Program-made: the position numbers and the translations under genes | Part shown: piece after piece, positions 1-11,939 of the stretch | Layout of the letters: each line of letters starts with the position of its first letter | Position numbering within the stretch: the stretch's first letter is position 1 | Assembly (NCBI GenBank): GCA_963693085.1 | Contig: OY856411.1 | Coordinates: forward strand, 112,721,267-112,785,266 | Direction: 5' to 3' | Length of the DNA: 64,000 bases | From: Alisma plantago-aquatica | Lineage: Eukaryota; Streptophyta; Magnoliopsida; Alismatales; Alismataceae | Notes under the pieces: generated by a model | The model's database searches: none | Seen by the model: only the letters and a program-made list of their open reading frames with translations | Told to the model about the DNA's origin: nothing

Positions 1-1665
1 TATCATTCTTGTACTGATAGTGCCTTATTTCTGTATCACACCTTCGATGTGGTACATTACTATATTTCTACAACAGAAGAAAAGAAACCTATCATCTATA
101 ATGATATGCCACATGTTATGGAAATTAAATTCAATGGTGATAGTGATTTGATGTGGATGAATGTTGTTTCTACTTTTCTATAATCCCATGACTAATTGAA
201 ATTTATTATAGAAGATGCGTCTAAAGTACCCAATGAGGCTTGAATCATGGGAAATAGTTAGGTTCACTCTTAGTTCTGGGGATGTATGGAGCTTGATGTA
301 GATATTAAGTACATGTGCACAAAAATGTCAAACTCATGTGGGAAGAGATGAAGCAATTCTATACTTAGAAGGTAAGTTGTTTCAATTATACAATATAACA
401 GATAACATATTTTTCTAAATGTTAGGGTGAGAGCCTTATCCAATATCTATGATTCTTTGAAATCTCTTGCGAATAATGTAAACTTCTTCTCACCCACCAC
501 CTCTTTAGAAGTGACTAAGATACATGATACTGTTATGACAAGGACATCTCTTAGTGGCCTTCATCCCTAATACAACGACATACACCATCTTCTTTTTGTT
601 GGGACCATGATCCCATCCCAAGGATCAAGCATATGTCAACCTATCCTAGGCCAAGATGTCTTCCCATTCAACTTGTACCCATGAAGTGTTGAAGCACAAA
701 TTACAATGATTGCTACTTCCAGGAGTCATATACGGGATCGTAGCACTCACACAGAGCCAAGACCAAAATGTACTTATTTTGGCAAATTAGGCCATGTTGA
801 AGAGGTTTTTCAATCCAAACATGGTTATCGTACTCATTGTAGAAGAGGGAATGGAAGGGGTTATGCACATGTATTTCAAACAACTGCACCCCTCATTGGC
901 CAAGGCCCATCAACATCTACTATGACTCCAGGCATGACTAGACATCACATATTTTGCTCACAAAATAGGAGTATGAATGACTCTAACAAACTACACAGTG
1001 TATTCACATCTTCACAATAGCATGGTAGCATCATCCCCTGAATGGCACAATGGTGAACCTTATACTATCACACCACTATCCCCTCTTACTTCTACCAAGG
1101 TAATCATGAGGCCTCTATGATTGCCACTCACTCTAGCTAGATAGTGGATATCAGATTCAGTCAACATATTATAGGTATGCCACATCTTCTTAGATCCTTT
1201 GATTCTATTATCCCATACACCACTCTCACATTGACAAATGGTTCAGTTAAACAGGTTACCCAATGTGGCACTATTCCCATTTTCTCTAAATTGAAACTTT
1301 TTTGTTCATTTTGTTCCCAACTTTTCATATAATTTGATGTATGTAACTAAACTTGCTGATTTCATTCATTGATTTGTTTTTTTTGGACAGTCTAGTTTCA
1401 TTATACAAGACTGGAGGAATTTAGTGATGATTAGCAAACTGGTTCACTCTAATGATCTTTACTACTTCTATACCCCTCCTCTACCTCATACTTTTGCTCT
1501 TATTGCATGCTTACCACTCTAGCTACATCTTCTCTTTGGCCACCCATATCTGGATGAACTGACGATGTTGGATAAATCTATTTCTAATTGTTCATCCATT
1601 TTATTTGATACAGGTCAACTAGAAAAATCATACTGTGTATCTTTTCCTTCTCGTATTGGAGATTA
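1..1665 (+). pseudogene. Copia-1 5' half: gag, protease, pre-integrase (broken)
   Basis: Decayed Ty1/copia polyprotein read in several plus-strand frames. The gag-like part (about 200-700) contains MWEEMKQFYT followed by a stop. A zinc knuckle lies near 768-810, reading CTYFGKLGHVEEVF, where two of the three Cys ligands have become Phe. The protease starts near 1,144: SQHI and the following GMPHLL block are recognisable, but the catalytic D-S/T-G triplet reads D-I-R. The pre-integrase part (about 1,390-1,665) keeps GHPYLDEL and ends in SFPSRIGD, with an internal TAG. It stops where the minus-strand copia-2 begins. The plus-strand copia reading resumes in integrase near 5,540, so both parts are probably one element. 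The 5' LTR would lie left of the window. Family assignment is firm; continuity with 5,540 onward is inferred. Confidence 0.8.
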
Positions 1666-1687
1666 TAGAATAAGAAAACATTAAATT

Positions 1688-1841
1688 GATGTATCTTAAA
1701 CAAATACCATGCACTCCATTTTATAGGATAACAGAGTAAGTGAGAAAGATAATTACACAATATGGGATAAAAGAAAAGCTAAAGACAAGACAAATCTAAA
1801 CCACACAACAAAACATAATGCATAAAACCTCTATACTAATA
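1688..1841 (-). repeat. Copia-2 3' LTR (short, degenerate)
   Basis: On the minus strand the polypurine tract GAGGGGGAG (complement of about 1,842-1,850) is followed by TATTAGTATAGAGG, which would be a TG-start LTR with the G mutated to A. The stretch contains a TATA-like CTATAAAATGG. The left end is placed at the TG at 1,688 on LTR-end grounds only and is uncertain. The matching 5' LTR was not found near 5,450, so copia-2 is truncated at its 5' end. Confidence 0.5.
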
Positions 1842-1859
1842 CTCCCCCTCAAGCTAGCA

Positions 1860-3440
1860 CATATATATCAAACATGCCTAGCTTGTCCACCTGTGTAGAA
1901 AAGCGAGTCTTGGGATGTAACTTGGTGAAAACGTCAGCAACTTGATTTTCATTTTGGAGATAAAGAGTGCAAATTCATCTAGAGAGAATAGATTCAGAAT
2001 CCAAGTGGGATTCCACCTTGATATGCTTGGTGTGCTCATTAAAGGTGGGATTGTTGACAATAAAAAAAGAGGCTTTATTGTCCCAGCACATTGGAATAGG
2101 ATCAGAATCAAATCTATTATTTTCCTTGAGAAGTCTTTTAACCCCCATTAATTCATAAGCAATATGAGCCATATCTCTATATTACGCTTTAGAACTAGAT
2201 TGAGCAATTACAATCTGCTACTTACTGTGTGATGGAACTAGATTACCTCCAACAAAAGTACAATAGCTAGAGGTAGATTTCCTATCACATATAGTACTGA
2301 CATAATTAGAGCCAGAATATCCAGTGAGATTGGAGTGCCCATATTTACAATACATTAATCCTTTCCCTGGAGTTTTTTTTTAATATTTTAGAATATGATA
2401 AAAAATAACCCAAAGATATCTTTGAGGTTTATCCAGATACCTACTGACAATTCCAACAATAGTAATATTATCAGCTCTAGTCCAGTAAGATAGATGAGAT
2501 TACCAAACAATTGTCTATATTGGTGGTTATCAGGATAGGGAGGTGAAGATTCATCATCCCAATCAGTATTGGGATCCATATGGGTGCTAGTAGGTTTAGT
2601 ACCAAGCATTCCAATTTCTGTTATAAGGTCTAGAATGTATTTCCATTGTGAAAGATAGACAACAAGAAGTACCTAAGGTTTCCAATATGTTTAGTAACAA
2701 AGTTTTGTTCTAGATATCTTTTGGTAGTTGTAATACCTTCATAATAACTATTAGATAAAATTATACCATCCACATAGACAATAAGAATAATACACTAGGA
2801 ACTGGTCTTTTAAATAAAAACAAAGAGGCCTAAATCAGAGCGTTGAAATTTAAGCTTTAGAAGAATCTGGCTCAATTTATCAAACAATAATCGTGGGCTT
2901 TGTTTTAGGCCATATATTTCCTTCCTGAGTATACAGAATTTGGAAATCCCCTCGAGCCACAAAACTTGGTGGTTGATCCATTTAGAGTTCCTCATGTAAC
3001 TTACCATATAGGAAGGCATTTTTAACATGAAGTTGAAAAATGTCCAATCATGGTTCATAAGAACAAATATAAGCACCCATAAAAAATTAAGTTGGAAACA
3101 GGTTACAAAGTAGTCAACGCCATATGTCTGAGTATTTGTTTTTTCTTCTACTACTAAACAAGCCTTTATCCATTCAATTGACCCATGTGGATGATATTTA
3201 ACAGTAAAAATCCAACAAAATCCAACAAAATCCAACAATAGAATAATTTTTAGGATGACCAGGAGATCCAACATTTTGTGATCGCAAAGGGAAACCATTT
3301 TACCATATCTTGATGCCAGGAATGTTTCATAAGAGCTTGTGTAGTAGTCTTTGGTATACAGCCAATAGAGGGAGGAACAATAAAACAAGCAAAGCTAGCT
3401 TCAGGATTACTGGTAGAGTAGAAATTATTAATCAATTGCT
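1860..3440 (-). pseudogene. Copia-2 reverse transcriptase and RNase H (broken)
   Basis: Minus-strand copia pol fragment in several frames. From its N-terminal side (right), the RT opens with HSWHQDMVKW, then YTVKYHPHGSIEW, YGVDYF and IYGLKQSPRLLFDKL (2,810-3,390). This is the usual order of a copia RVT_2 domain, but the segment with the YVDD catalytic loop (2,620-2,810) is not readable. The RNase H part follows (1,878-2,620), with YRQLFGNLIYLT, then AHIAYELMGVKRLL, CWDNKASFFI and HTKHIKVESHLD. The last block matches the copia RNase H C-terminus. After a frameshift it runs into the KLGMFD-type tail that precedes the polypurine tract at 1,842-1,850. Many stops and frameshifts make it non-functional. 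Family call firm, exact ends approximate. Confidence 0.85.
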
Positions 3441-3492
3441 GAGTGTAGGAACAAATACATTTCCTTTATAATAGGATGATGTAGGTTAGAGA

Positions 3493-4525
3493 TTACCAAT
3501 AGGTGTTGTGATCTGCTCGTGTGGGAGGAATGGGTTGTTGAGGGTCCCATGAGGGGACTATAACCTTAGATCTTTTTGTGTGCACCTTTAAAGGAGGAGG
3601 AAGATCTTCATTTAATTCACTATGATCATGTTCTACCACTTCAAGAAGAGAAGTAGGATCCAACAGATCACTCGATAAAGTAGAACCCTTGTTAGAGTAG
3701 TATGAAATGTATTCAAAAAAGAAAACATATACACTAACAAGCCATTGTTGTTTGACAGGATCATAACACCAATATCCTTTTTTAGTTCTTGAATATCCTA
3801 GAAACACACATTTAATAGAGTGGGGTAAAGTTTAGATATACGAAGGCAAATATTCTTAACAAAGCAAGTGCTGAAAAAGATGTGATGAGGTGTTAAAAAA
3901 AAGGTGCACAAGGATACAAATGAGTGAAAGAGACTTGATTATGTAACATAGAAGAAGGCATAAGGTTAATTAACTAGCATGAAGTAGAAACAACTTTAGG
4001 CCAGAAATATTTAAGAACATGATTGTGAAGATTGGTGTGTGCTACTTCAAGAAGATGGTGATTTTTCATCTCTGACACACCATTTTATTGTGGTGTGTAA
4101 GAGCATGATGTTTTATGAATGGTCCCCGAGCAGTGCAAAAAGATCCACAAAATTGTTGCATATATTCTAAGGCATTATCAATTCACAAGATTTTAACATT
4201 AGTACTGGATTGGGTTTGGATATTAGTCAAAAGGTGGTAAAATGCTCAAAGTATTACTGTTATCCATTAAGAGAATCAACCAAGCTTCCCAAGAATTTTC
4301 ATCAATAGAAATCATAAAATAGCAAAAGCCAAACAAAATAGTAATAGAATAGGGTCCCCAAATATTGGCATAAACAATATAAAAAAATTAGAATGAATTT
4401 CTTTCTTCTTATGAAAAACAACCTGAGTCTATTTGCCAAATTGGCAAGGTTCATACAAGAATTGTTTATTATAAATATCAAGAAATAGGCAACACAACTT
4501 TGTAAAAGAAGGATGTCCTAGATGG
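3493..4525 (-). pseudogene. Copia-2 integrase (broken)
   Basis: The C-terminal part (3,493-3,807) reads MFLGYSRTKKGYWCYDPV, the copia integrase tail that sits just before RT. The core (about 3,850-4,440) is badly decayed. Its start shows VYANIWGP near 4,361-4,384, where family members have Asp at the fourth position of this block, so the first catalytic Asp appears replaced by Asn. The zinc region before it shows PCQFGK followed by a stop. It lies between the RT and gag fragments on the same strand in normal copia order (gag-PR-INT-RT-RH), which supports one element. Dead by stops and the lost catalytic residue. Confidence 0.75.
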
Positions 4526-5450
4526 CAGTGCCAATGTAAACCAGTCAAAATAAGATAGAAAAGCAGCAACATATTACATCACATCCAGGTAGTGCAGTCC
4601 TCATGTCCTTTATGGCCTAAACCAATCCTCTTCCTCATTCATAGATTCTGAAACACAAAAACCTTGGGATCAAAAGTGATTGAGCACTAAAGGCTCTTCA
4701 CAGTTTTACAGATAGATAACAGATTAAGTGGAAACCTTGGAACATATAATACATGATGTAATGGCATAATTTCGATAGAGATATAGTTCCAATTCCGTGT
4801 ACCACAGATCGAGTCCCATCGACTACTGTATAGGAGTGACTTGATCTATTTTATATCGGGTAGTAAAAATTTTAGAATAGCTACAAATATGAGATGATGC
4901 TCCTGATTTGATGACTAATTTATTTTTTCCATAAGTAGAAGGATATGCAAGTAAAGCAAAAGAAGCTCCATCTAAAGTTGAAGTCTACATATATGACCAG
5001 AATCATGAGAACAAACCACAAGGACTCAGTGATCAGAAGATGTAGTAGGGAGTGAATACATGGAAGGATAGTGTTGAATGTGCTAGAGATTGACCTTCAA
5101 TATGGGTAAGGGGTCACTAGATAAGATCTAGTCAACAACTTATGAGATGATGAAGGGAGTCCATCTGGGAACTGAACCAACTGGAGTTCTTTTTATTTTT
5201 GTTGAACTTCTTTAATGTGGAGAGAAAGAGGATGATTTACTTTGTATTCATCCTAGAGTGTTGAGCATTGGTTATAGTAGTCTTTGATTGATCCATCAAT
5301 CGAATGCTTCTTTCTTTCCAGACTCATGAAGATCTTAAAGACCTTCTTTGGATTTTGTTGATGAGAGTACACAAGATAATTGAACCCACATGGCTTTGGT
5401 ATTTTTAAGGTGAAGAAGAGATTGATTCATCTTAAATTGGACACTATTCA
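4526..5450 (-). pseudogene. Copia-2 gag and protease (broken, 5' truncated)
   Basis: Near 4,885-4,925 the minus strand reads VIKSGASSHICS, the copia aspartic protease signature with Lys in place of the catalytic Asp. Further right (5,100-5,440) is a gag segment with IKDYYNQCSTL, a stop, then KELQLVQFPDGLPSSS, typical of the UBN2-type copia gag. The reading ends at about 5,450. The gag N-terminus, leader and 5' LTR are absent, and from about 5,540 the sequence reads as plus-strand integrase of copia-1. Copia-2 therefore appears inserted into copia-1 and later truncated at its 5' side. Protease and gag calls are from motifs; the junction is approximate. Confidence 0.7.
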
Positions 5451-5539
5451 CCATTCATGTCATAACTCAAAAGATTGATAAAGGTCAAATCGATACCTAC
5501 TATAGTGAGAATGAAACTTCTAAAGTATTGAAATTGAAA

Positions 5540-7425
5540 AAGGTGGTATTGCAAAGCGGTTCAACCATCATATTCTTGACATCACACATTTTCATACGAT
5601 TCATACCAATCTGCCTAACACATGTTGACTAATGATTTTCTCACAACTTGACTTTTGATTAATCATCAACCATCATTAGTTCTTCACAACAAAATTCATA
5701 TTTCCATTATGTATCTAATTCACAAACCATTTTCTTTCCCACCATGAGTGTTTGAATGCGTCACTTTGTTTAAAATTTTGATAATAAGGCTAATAAGCTA
5801 TCTCCCAATGCCATTCGAACTATTTTTCTAGGCTACACCTTCTATAAAAAATGTTACAAAAGCTTTGATCTGAAAAACGGGTCATATCTATGTATTGGTT
5901 GATGTCAAATTACATGACGATGAATTGTTTTTCTCCGCCATTCCTTCTCCCTCTATACAATATAGGGTTTGGCACTCTCCTTGAACATTTTCCTACAATT
6001 CTACTCTCCTTCCCTCCTAAACCTGACCAGTGCATAAAAGATGGTCCTCAACCAACAACCTTGTCATCATCATCCGTTCTAAATCTGTTTCATTTACCAG
6101 TTGTGCCTATAAGGTAGAAACTCTTGAAACATTAAACATCCAATTACTAACACATCTTGGTTATCTTTCCTTTCTCTAATAACTTCCATTTTGGTCACTC
6201 TTTTGGACACCTCCTTTAATACCAAGCATCTCACAAATTCCCTAAAATACCCTAGGTGAAAATCTTCCATGCTAAAAGAGATATGGTCTCTACATGTTCA
6301 CCATACATGGGATATAGTTGATCTTTACATTTGGAAAGAATGTCGTTGGATGTCAATATATATTCTTCATCAACCATAAATCTGATGGCTCTATTGAGAT
6401 ACTAACGACTTGCCTAGTTGGAAAAGAATTCACTCAAACCTTTGGCATGGATTCTTTTGAGACATCCAATCATGTTATGTGAATCGATTTGGACCACATT
6501 CTTATTTCTCTAGCAACATATTTTGACTAGCCACTCTTTCAGTTAGATATCAAGAATGTGTTCCTACATGGAGATCTTCTAGAAGAGGTCTTTATGCAGC
6601 AACATCCCAATTTTATTGTTTTGGAAGAGTCTTCTCATAAAGTCTGTCACCTCATAAGCTCATTATATGGCCTCAAGCTATCTCCCATAGCCTAGTTCAA
6701 CAAACTAAACACAAGACTTGAAAAGTTAGGTTTCCAATGATAATCCACACATTATACATTATTATCATCAACATTTCACCCAAACACATTCTTCTTACTA
6801 TTTACGTTGATGACATCATTATCATAGGAAGTGACACCATTGGAATCTTCAAAATGATAGTCTCTACAAACCCATGGATTATCATTCCAAGGCTCCTCTA
6901 GAGGGGGAGATAATTCCCAATCTAAACAAAATTTGAGTAGTTGGAAAACTGGTCTACCTAACAATTACTTGGGTTGACATAACTAATGTTGGTGGGAGTT
7001 GTCAGTGATCAAATGAGTGCACCCCTCCAACACCCATGGTGTAATATTCAATGCATGCTTCACTATCTTCAGAGTGCTCTAGGAAGATGACTATTGTAGA
7101 AACAACCTCAACACAAGACTATCACAATTTCTGGATATGCTAATGCAACTTGGGTAGGAGATGCCAAAGACCATTGGTTTGCCTTTGGATTTTGCATTAT
7201 GGTTGCGGATCACCCAGTGGTCCAGAGAAGAAAAGGGTAATATGTGGGTTCTCCCTCCACCACAGAAGCTAATTATCATGTAGTGACCTACGGATGTTGT
7301 AATCTTCAGTGTGTTTGATAAGTTTTTACTAAATTTCTGATCCCTTATCAGACTCCATGTCACCTTTATTGTGCTAATTAAGCTTCTATTCACATTTCCA
7401 ATAAGCCAGTTCCCCGTGAATGCTC
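5540..7425 (+). pseudogene. Copia-1 integrase C-half, RT, RNase H (broken)
   Basis: Plus-strand copia pol. Integrase resumes near 5,550 with GIAKRFNHHILDIT, then the tail with TIFLGYTFYKKCYKSFDL (about 5,820-5,875). RT (6,540-6,960) reads QLDIKNVFLHGDLLEEVFM, then SLYGLKLSP, one stop, and FNKLNTRLEKLGF. The catalytic YVDD box is intact at 6,803-6,814 (YVDDIIIIGSD). RNase H (7,130-7,425) shows YANATWVGDAKDHW and a STTEANYHV block, where a Glu of the active site lies in SSTEAEY-type motifs. Stops and frameshifts are frequent. It probably continues the 1-1,665 copy, and its last codons and 3' LTR are found at 11,640-11,939 after an insertion. Confidence 0.85.
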
Positions 7426-7429
7426 AAAA

Positions 7430-10400
7430 TCCATCAAGGGACCGGTCGAGATTGTATCTCGACCAATTAACATCCTGTAATGAATTCTGGAAAATGCCTT
7501 TAAAGTGCTTAAATATTCAATTTAAGTACTCCTAATTTTTTATAAGCTTAATTACAAGTCATATAGTCTTTAAAAGTGATTTACAACATGATTCTAATGA
7601 ATTTACATCATATTCCATGAAATACTCTTACACGGATTTTGACTTGGCTTGTCTCCAAGCTAGGATGTGCAAGTTAGGGCATTTAGAGTGTGTCTATACC
7701 TAATCTGAAATCACTCAAGTAGAAGAATTAGACACAAATAAGTGGAATGGTTAGTCATCACCAAAATAAGGGTTTATTCAATTTAGACATGGTAATAGAA
7801 GACATGGGAGAGACAAATGCAGAAGAAAAAAAAATGGTAGAGGAGGAGAAAGAAGTGTGTAGAGTGAGGAGAAGAGAAATAGAGACAACACTATTTGGTG
7901 CACACTGAACACCTATGGAATATCCACTATAGAGGCACAACTAGAGGGCATATAGAGAGCATAGGAAGCCATGTGCTTAGATCAACAATAGATGTACCCT
8001 AAGATCAACTACATGTACCGAATCAGCATGCTCAGATAAAAATGAACCCCTAGTAGGGGGAAGATTTTTGGGAAGCACTGTCCGAATACTAAGAGACACA
8101 CCCTCCTCCAAAGGCATATTTCTAGGGTAGTGACTACCATCTTCCACATGGGGGACCACCAAAGAAGCCACCACATCAATAGTGATCTTCTAATTTATCA
8201 CTTCTATACTTTAGTGTCATCCTGAGGACAACATGATTCAAAAGTTTGGGGTGGTAAAGCAGTTTTTAGCATTTTTTGTGTAATTTTAAAAGAAAATTGT
8301 CATTCCTTGTCATGCATTTCATTTCATGTACATTTTTGGTGATTCTTTTGTGTTTTTAGCTAGAATTTTCTTGCTTATATTTCATTTTTTCCTAGTGTAT
8401 GTTTGTATGTGATTGAGGGAAATTTGACACTATTATACCCAAACTTGGAATTTCTTACCTAGAAGCATGTTTTAATCCAATCTCTAGATTTTGAATTGAA
8501 AATGTTGAGCTTTGACAAATGCATGTGTTTTCTCATGGTGTATTTTGAAATGGTCTCAATTATTGACTTTTTACATGTGAATCACCACTTTCATTCTTGT
8601 GAAATGCTTGGTTGCATTGTGATCTAAGCCAACAACAAACACTTAGGGTTTTTCAAATCTCATGATAACAATTTGGTTTTTATATTGCTCATTGAGGTGT
8701 TGTGCAATTACTTGATGAAGTTGTTGAAGAAATTTTTGTGCATGATATCTCATGTTGAAACCAACACTAGTGACTTCTCTCTTGACTCACTTTTCTTTCA
8801 CAACTTCTTACATCTCCGCCTAATGAAGGGATGCCAAACAACACTTATTAGCCTTGGCCACCTCCAATAGTTTGGGGTTTCCATATCCACATCCCCTCCA
8901 TTTCACTCTTACCACCATGTTCCCTAACTACACAAAGGGAAAAGAAAAAGAATGCAAAAACAAATAAAAGATGCTCCTATTTCATAACATCTAAATAAAG
9001 AAAGAAGAGTTATCCTATGCAATAACATCCCAATCTCCTACTGTACTCCCCTTTTTCTATTTGCATGCCCATTGAGCTAGGAAACATCAAACCTAGCTCA
9101 TTTCACCCTTTTATGCTGCCATGTGGGTCACTTAGTGTGGTTTTAGGTATGATATTGAATGCATGAAGGTATATATCACTCCTAGTCATATTTGATTGTC
9201 ACCCCCATGATACGGTTAACTTAGAGTTGTATGAAGACTACATGGATTGATTTTGTATTCTATGACTTACATTTGAAGTTTGTATGCTTAGTGCTATAAT
9301 CACAATTGGTTTGTGAAAGAGGAGAGGAAAGAGGTGAAATACATGTACTTGGTCATCATTGAGCCCATCTAGTCAATGTACATATGTTGCAATGCATTTA
9401 TCATTTCCTGATCATCAAAATGTTAAAGAGAGATTGCAATGGAGCATACTTGAGGACAAGTATGCTTTGAGTTGGGGTAGTGATGTGCCAAAAAAAATAG
9501 TCAAATGACACTTTTGTCACAATGAGAAGTGAAAAGTTCATGCTAATGGTAGGAATGCAGTCCCAATCAGTGCATGCCAAAATCAAATATAGATCTGAGT
9601 TGGTAGCATGTTGAGATGAAAAAGGAGGTTATATTCAAACTATAGAACTTCCTTCTATTGATTTGATTCCAGTGAAAGGGGATGAATTGTTTGGTCAAAT
9701 ACCCTACTTTCTACTTCTAATTCGTTAGTCACCCTTATTCGACTCACTTGTGGTCTGAACTACCCGAACTAGTAGCCGACAATGCTTTTGTGATTTTCTT
9801 GTCATTTTTTTATGACAAGTGTTAAATCATCTGGCTTGACCTAGTATAGTACCTTCAAAGGATGGGTTATTGTCTTAAAGCCTCATACAGTTTGGATTTT
9901 TGAATTTAGAGCTTCATCTTGTGCCATTTTGTGATTTGTTCACATCTAAACATGACAATTGGAACTGAACTTGAGTTTCCAATCCCAGGGAAAGACTGGC
10001 GTTAACCCTTTCCTCCCGAATTCAGAATGCATGCTATTTCCCCTCATGTGTCTATTACTGTCAAATGCACTTATAGACGTTCCTTGCATGTTTTCAGGTA
10101 TTTAGACCATGCCTTGGGTGGACAGGAGAGACAAAATATGATCATAGGGTTTCTCTACCCCTATAGGATCCTAAATAGAGTAAAAGAGCTCTCCCAACCT
10201 CCCTCTAGTGACCAAGAGTCAAGGAAAATCAAAGGAGTCCATGGAAATCCAAAGAAAAGATGAAAGTGCCCTAGAAAATCCCCAACATGGCTATGGTACC
10301 AAGGAACGATCGTGACAACCTAGTCAAATTCACAATAACTTCATAGAGTTGAAGCCATTGAATATAAGCTCAATATCATGGCTATACAGGCCACTACCAT

Positions 10401-11635
10401 CGTGCCGAGAAAGAGCCATCAAAGTCATGGTGCCTTTGACAACCATGTTACCAAGTTATCAGTAGGCTAGTGTTGAAGAGAACGGATTGCATTGCCATCT
10501 TCCCAAACCATTGTATGAGACATCATGCCTATGCCACAACCTCCCACCACAACCATTGTTACACCCACATCTCATGATATCATTTAATCATGAGAATATG
10601 GCATAAGTTGAGGATTAAAATAATACATTGAACGCCCTTAACTTTTTTTATATTTCAAATTCTTTGTTTCCTCACATTCTACTGCATAAACTAACTATAT
10701 AAGGGGATTGAAAAATTGATTACTCTAATCAGATTTAAACATGTTCTAAGAATTAGGGAAGGTGAGATACCTAGGGTTTTGTTGATAGTGTTGGAATGTA
10801 AAACCCTATTCATGTATACAAGTGAACCTTAACCCTAAACCTAGGGTATGCTATACTTGTTGAGTTCATTGGATGAATGGCATGTTATTACTTTTTCTCT
10901 CTCCTACTTGTGTGATCCTAGCCTTACAGGTTGAATGAATGTCATATCTTATGTATGCTATGTTGGTGATCATATGACACAGGGTGATGGATATGAGCCT
11001 TAATGGAACATGATGAGATCATATTGATGTGATGGGTCCTATGAAATGGTGAAAGCTTATTGTGAGGTGATATCCTCTAGTGACGTGATTGAGGGATTGA
11101 TATCCCACAGTGATGTGACAATGGTGATATCCTTGTATGGCTGTGTGGCTTTGGTGATAGCCTTGTGAATGGAAATGCAACAAGTAACATGTGATGATGT
11201 GACAAGTTCACACCTTATACATTTTATATCTTCTAGAGTTGTACCTTTTCCCTTATCCTTGTATGTTTTGTTTTGGTTTTGTACATTGTAACATTATTGA
11301 TGCTAAAAGATACCTAATTGGCTTCATTAAAAAAGTGAAAACCTAATCATGTAGGTGCCCTGTGACATAGATCCATTCCAGTGTCAGTTTATTGCTGGAT
11401 AATGAAATGAGTCATCCCCATGGGGAACTCAGAGTGCATATTTTTGAATATGTTGGGGTGCAACTCGAGTATCTCCTTGCATCCACATAGGTTGCGTGAG
11501 ATGTCCATGCATGAGCTGTTCTCGGAGTGATATGTGTTAGGCAGTAGTTTAACTACATGTGATACCTCTTTTTAGAATGGCCATGCATGACCCTATTATT
11601 CTAGTTCCATGACCTGTACCAAGGCGGGCTAGGTG
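7430..11635 (+). mobile_element. Tat/Athila-like gypsy 3'-noncoding and LTR remnants
   Basis: No protein domain is readable here. The signature is noncoding. At 8,222-8,262 a GAGGACAAC block is followed by AAGTTTGGGGTGGT, and at 9,452-9,485 another reads TTGAGGACAAG with GAGTTGGGGTAGTGATG. Blocks of this kind mark the end of the coding region and the polypurine tract of large plant gypsy elements (Tat/Athila/Ogre group). The second would put an LTR start at about 9,481 (TGATGTGCC). The stretch sits between copia-1 RNase H (7,425) and the last copia-1 codons (11,640), so it is best read as material inserted into copia-1. A degenerate repeat with GTGATATCC words lies at about 11,050-11,190. Lineage is from motif memory only, and the internal boundaries are not resolved. 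Confidence 0.5.
7444..7464. repeat. Perfect 9-bp inverted repeat
   Basis: GGTCGAGAT and ATCTCGACC are separated by TGT and form a perfect hairpin just after the copia-1 RNase H fragment ends. It may mark an LTR or junction remnant. Function unknown. Confidence 0.6.
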
Positions 11636-11639
11636 TTTT

Positions 11640-11738
11640 TATATGGATGACTTGACTAAACCACTTCCTTCATCAATTTTTTACTATCTAGTTTCCAAGC
11701 TGGGACAATGCAATATCTAGTCTCCAACTTGAGGGGAG
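11640..11738 (+). pseudogene. Copia-1 pol C-terminal tail and polypurine tract
   Basis: The plus strand reads LTKPLPSSIFYYLVSKLG, a normal end of copia RNase H, followed by a stop and a second in-frame stop. The polypurine tract TTGAGGGGAG (11,729-11,738) directly precedes an LTR starting TGTTAGC. Both features fit the missing 3' end of the copia-1 copy that breaks off at 7,425. Confidence 0.75.
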
Positions 11739-11939
11739 TGTTAGCATAAGTGGTTTGATTCTTATTTCTTGCTATTTGGGCTTAGCCCATTGTATCTATA
11801 ATTCTTATTGTCACATAAGTACACCTAAGTGAGGATCAATCTAACCACTTAAAAATACCCATATATCCTTAGACTCCTATATATAAGAGTCCCAAAACAT
11901 CCTTACAGGTTACTGAATATGTGATTATAACTTTCTACA
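11739..11939 (+). repeat. Copia-1 3' LTR (about 201 bp)
   Basis: Starts TGTTAGCATAAG right after the polypurine tract and ends TTTCTACA at 11,939, giving the usual TG...CA ends. A TATA box (CCTATATATAAGAG) lies at 11,877-11,890. The next base begins minus-strand copia-A RT coding sequence (complement of ATAGTCAACACCATG, giving HGVDY). The LTR end therefore abuts the RT gene that it interrupts. The predicted 5-bp target duplication is ATAGT (11,940-11,944), with its partner outside the window. Confidence 0.75.

Noticed and set aside
11050..11190. Tandem repeat of GTGATATCC words
   Set aside because: The words recur but spacing and intervening sequence vary too much to call an array; noted only inside the gypsy-like remnant.
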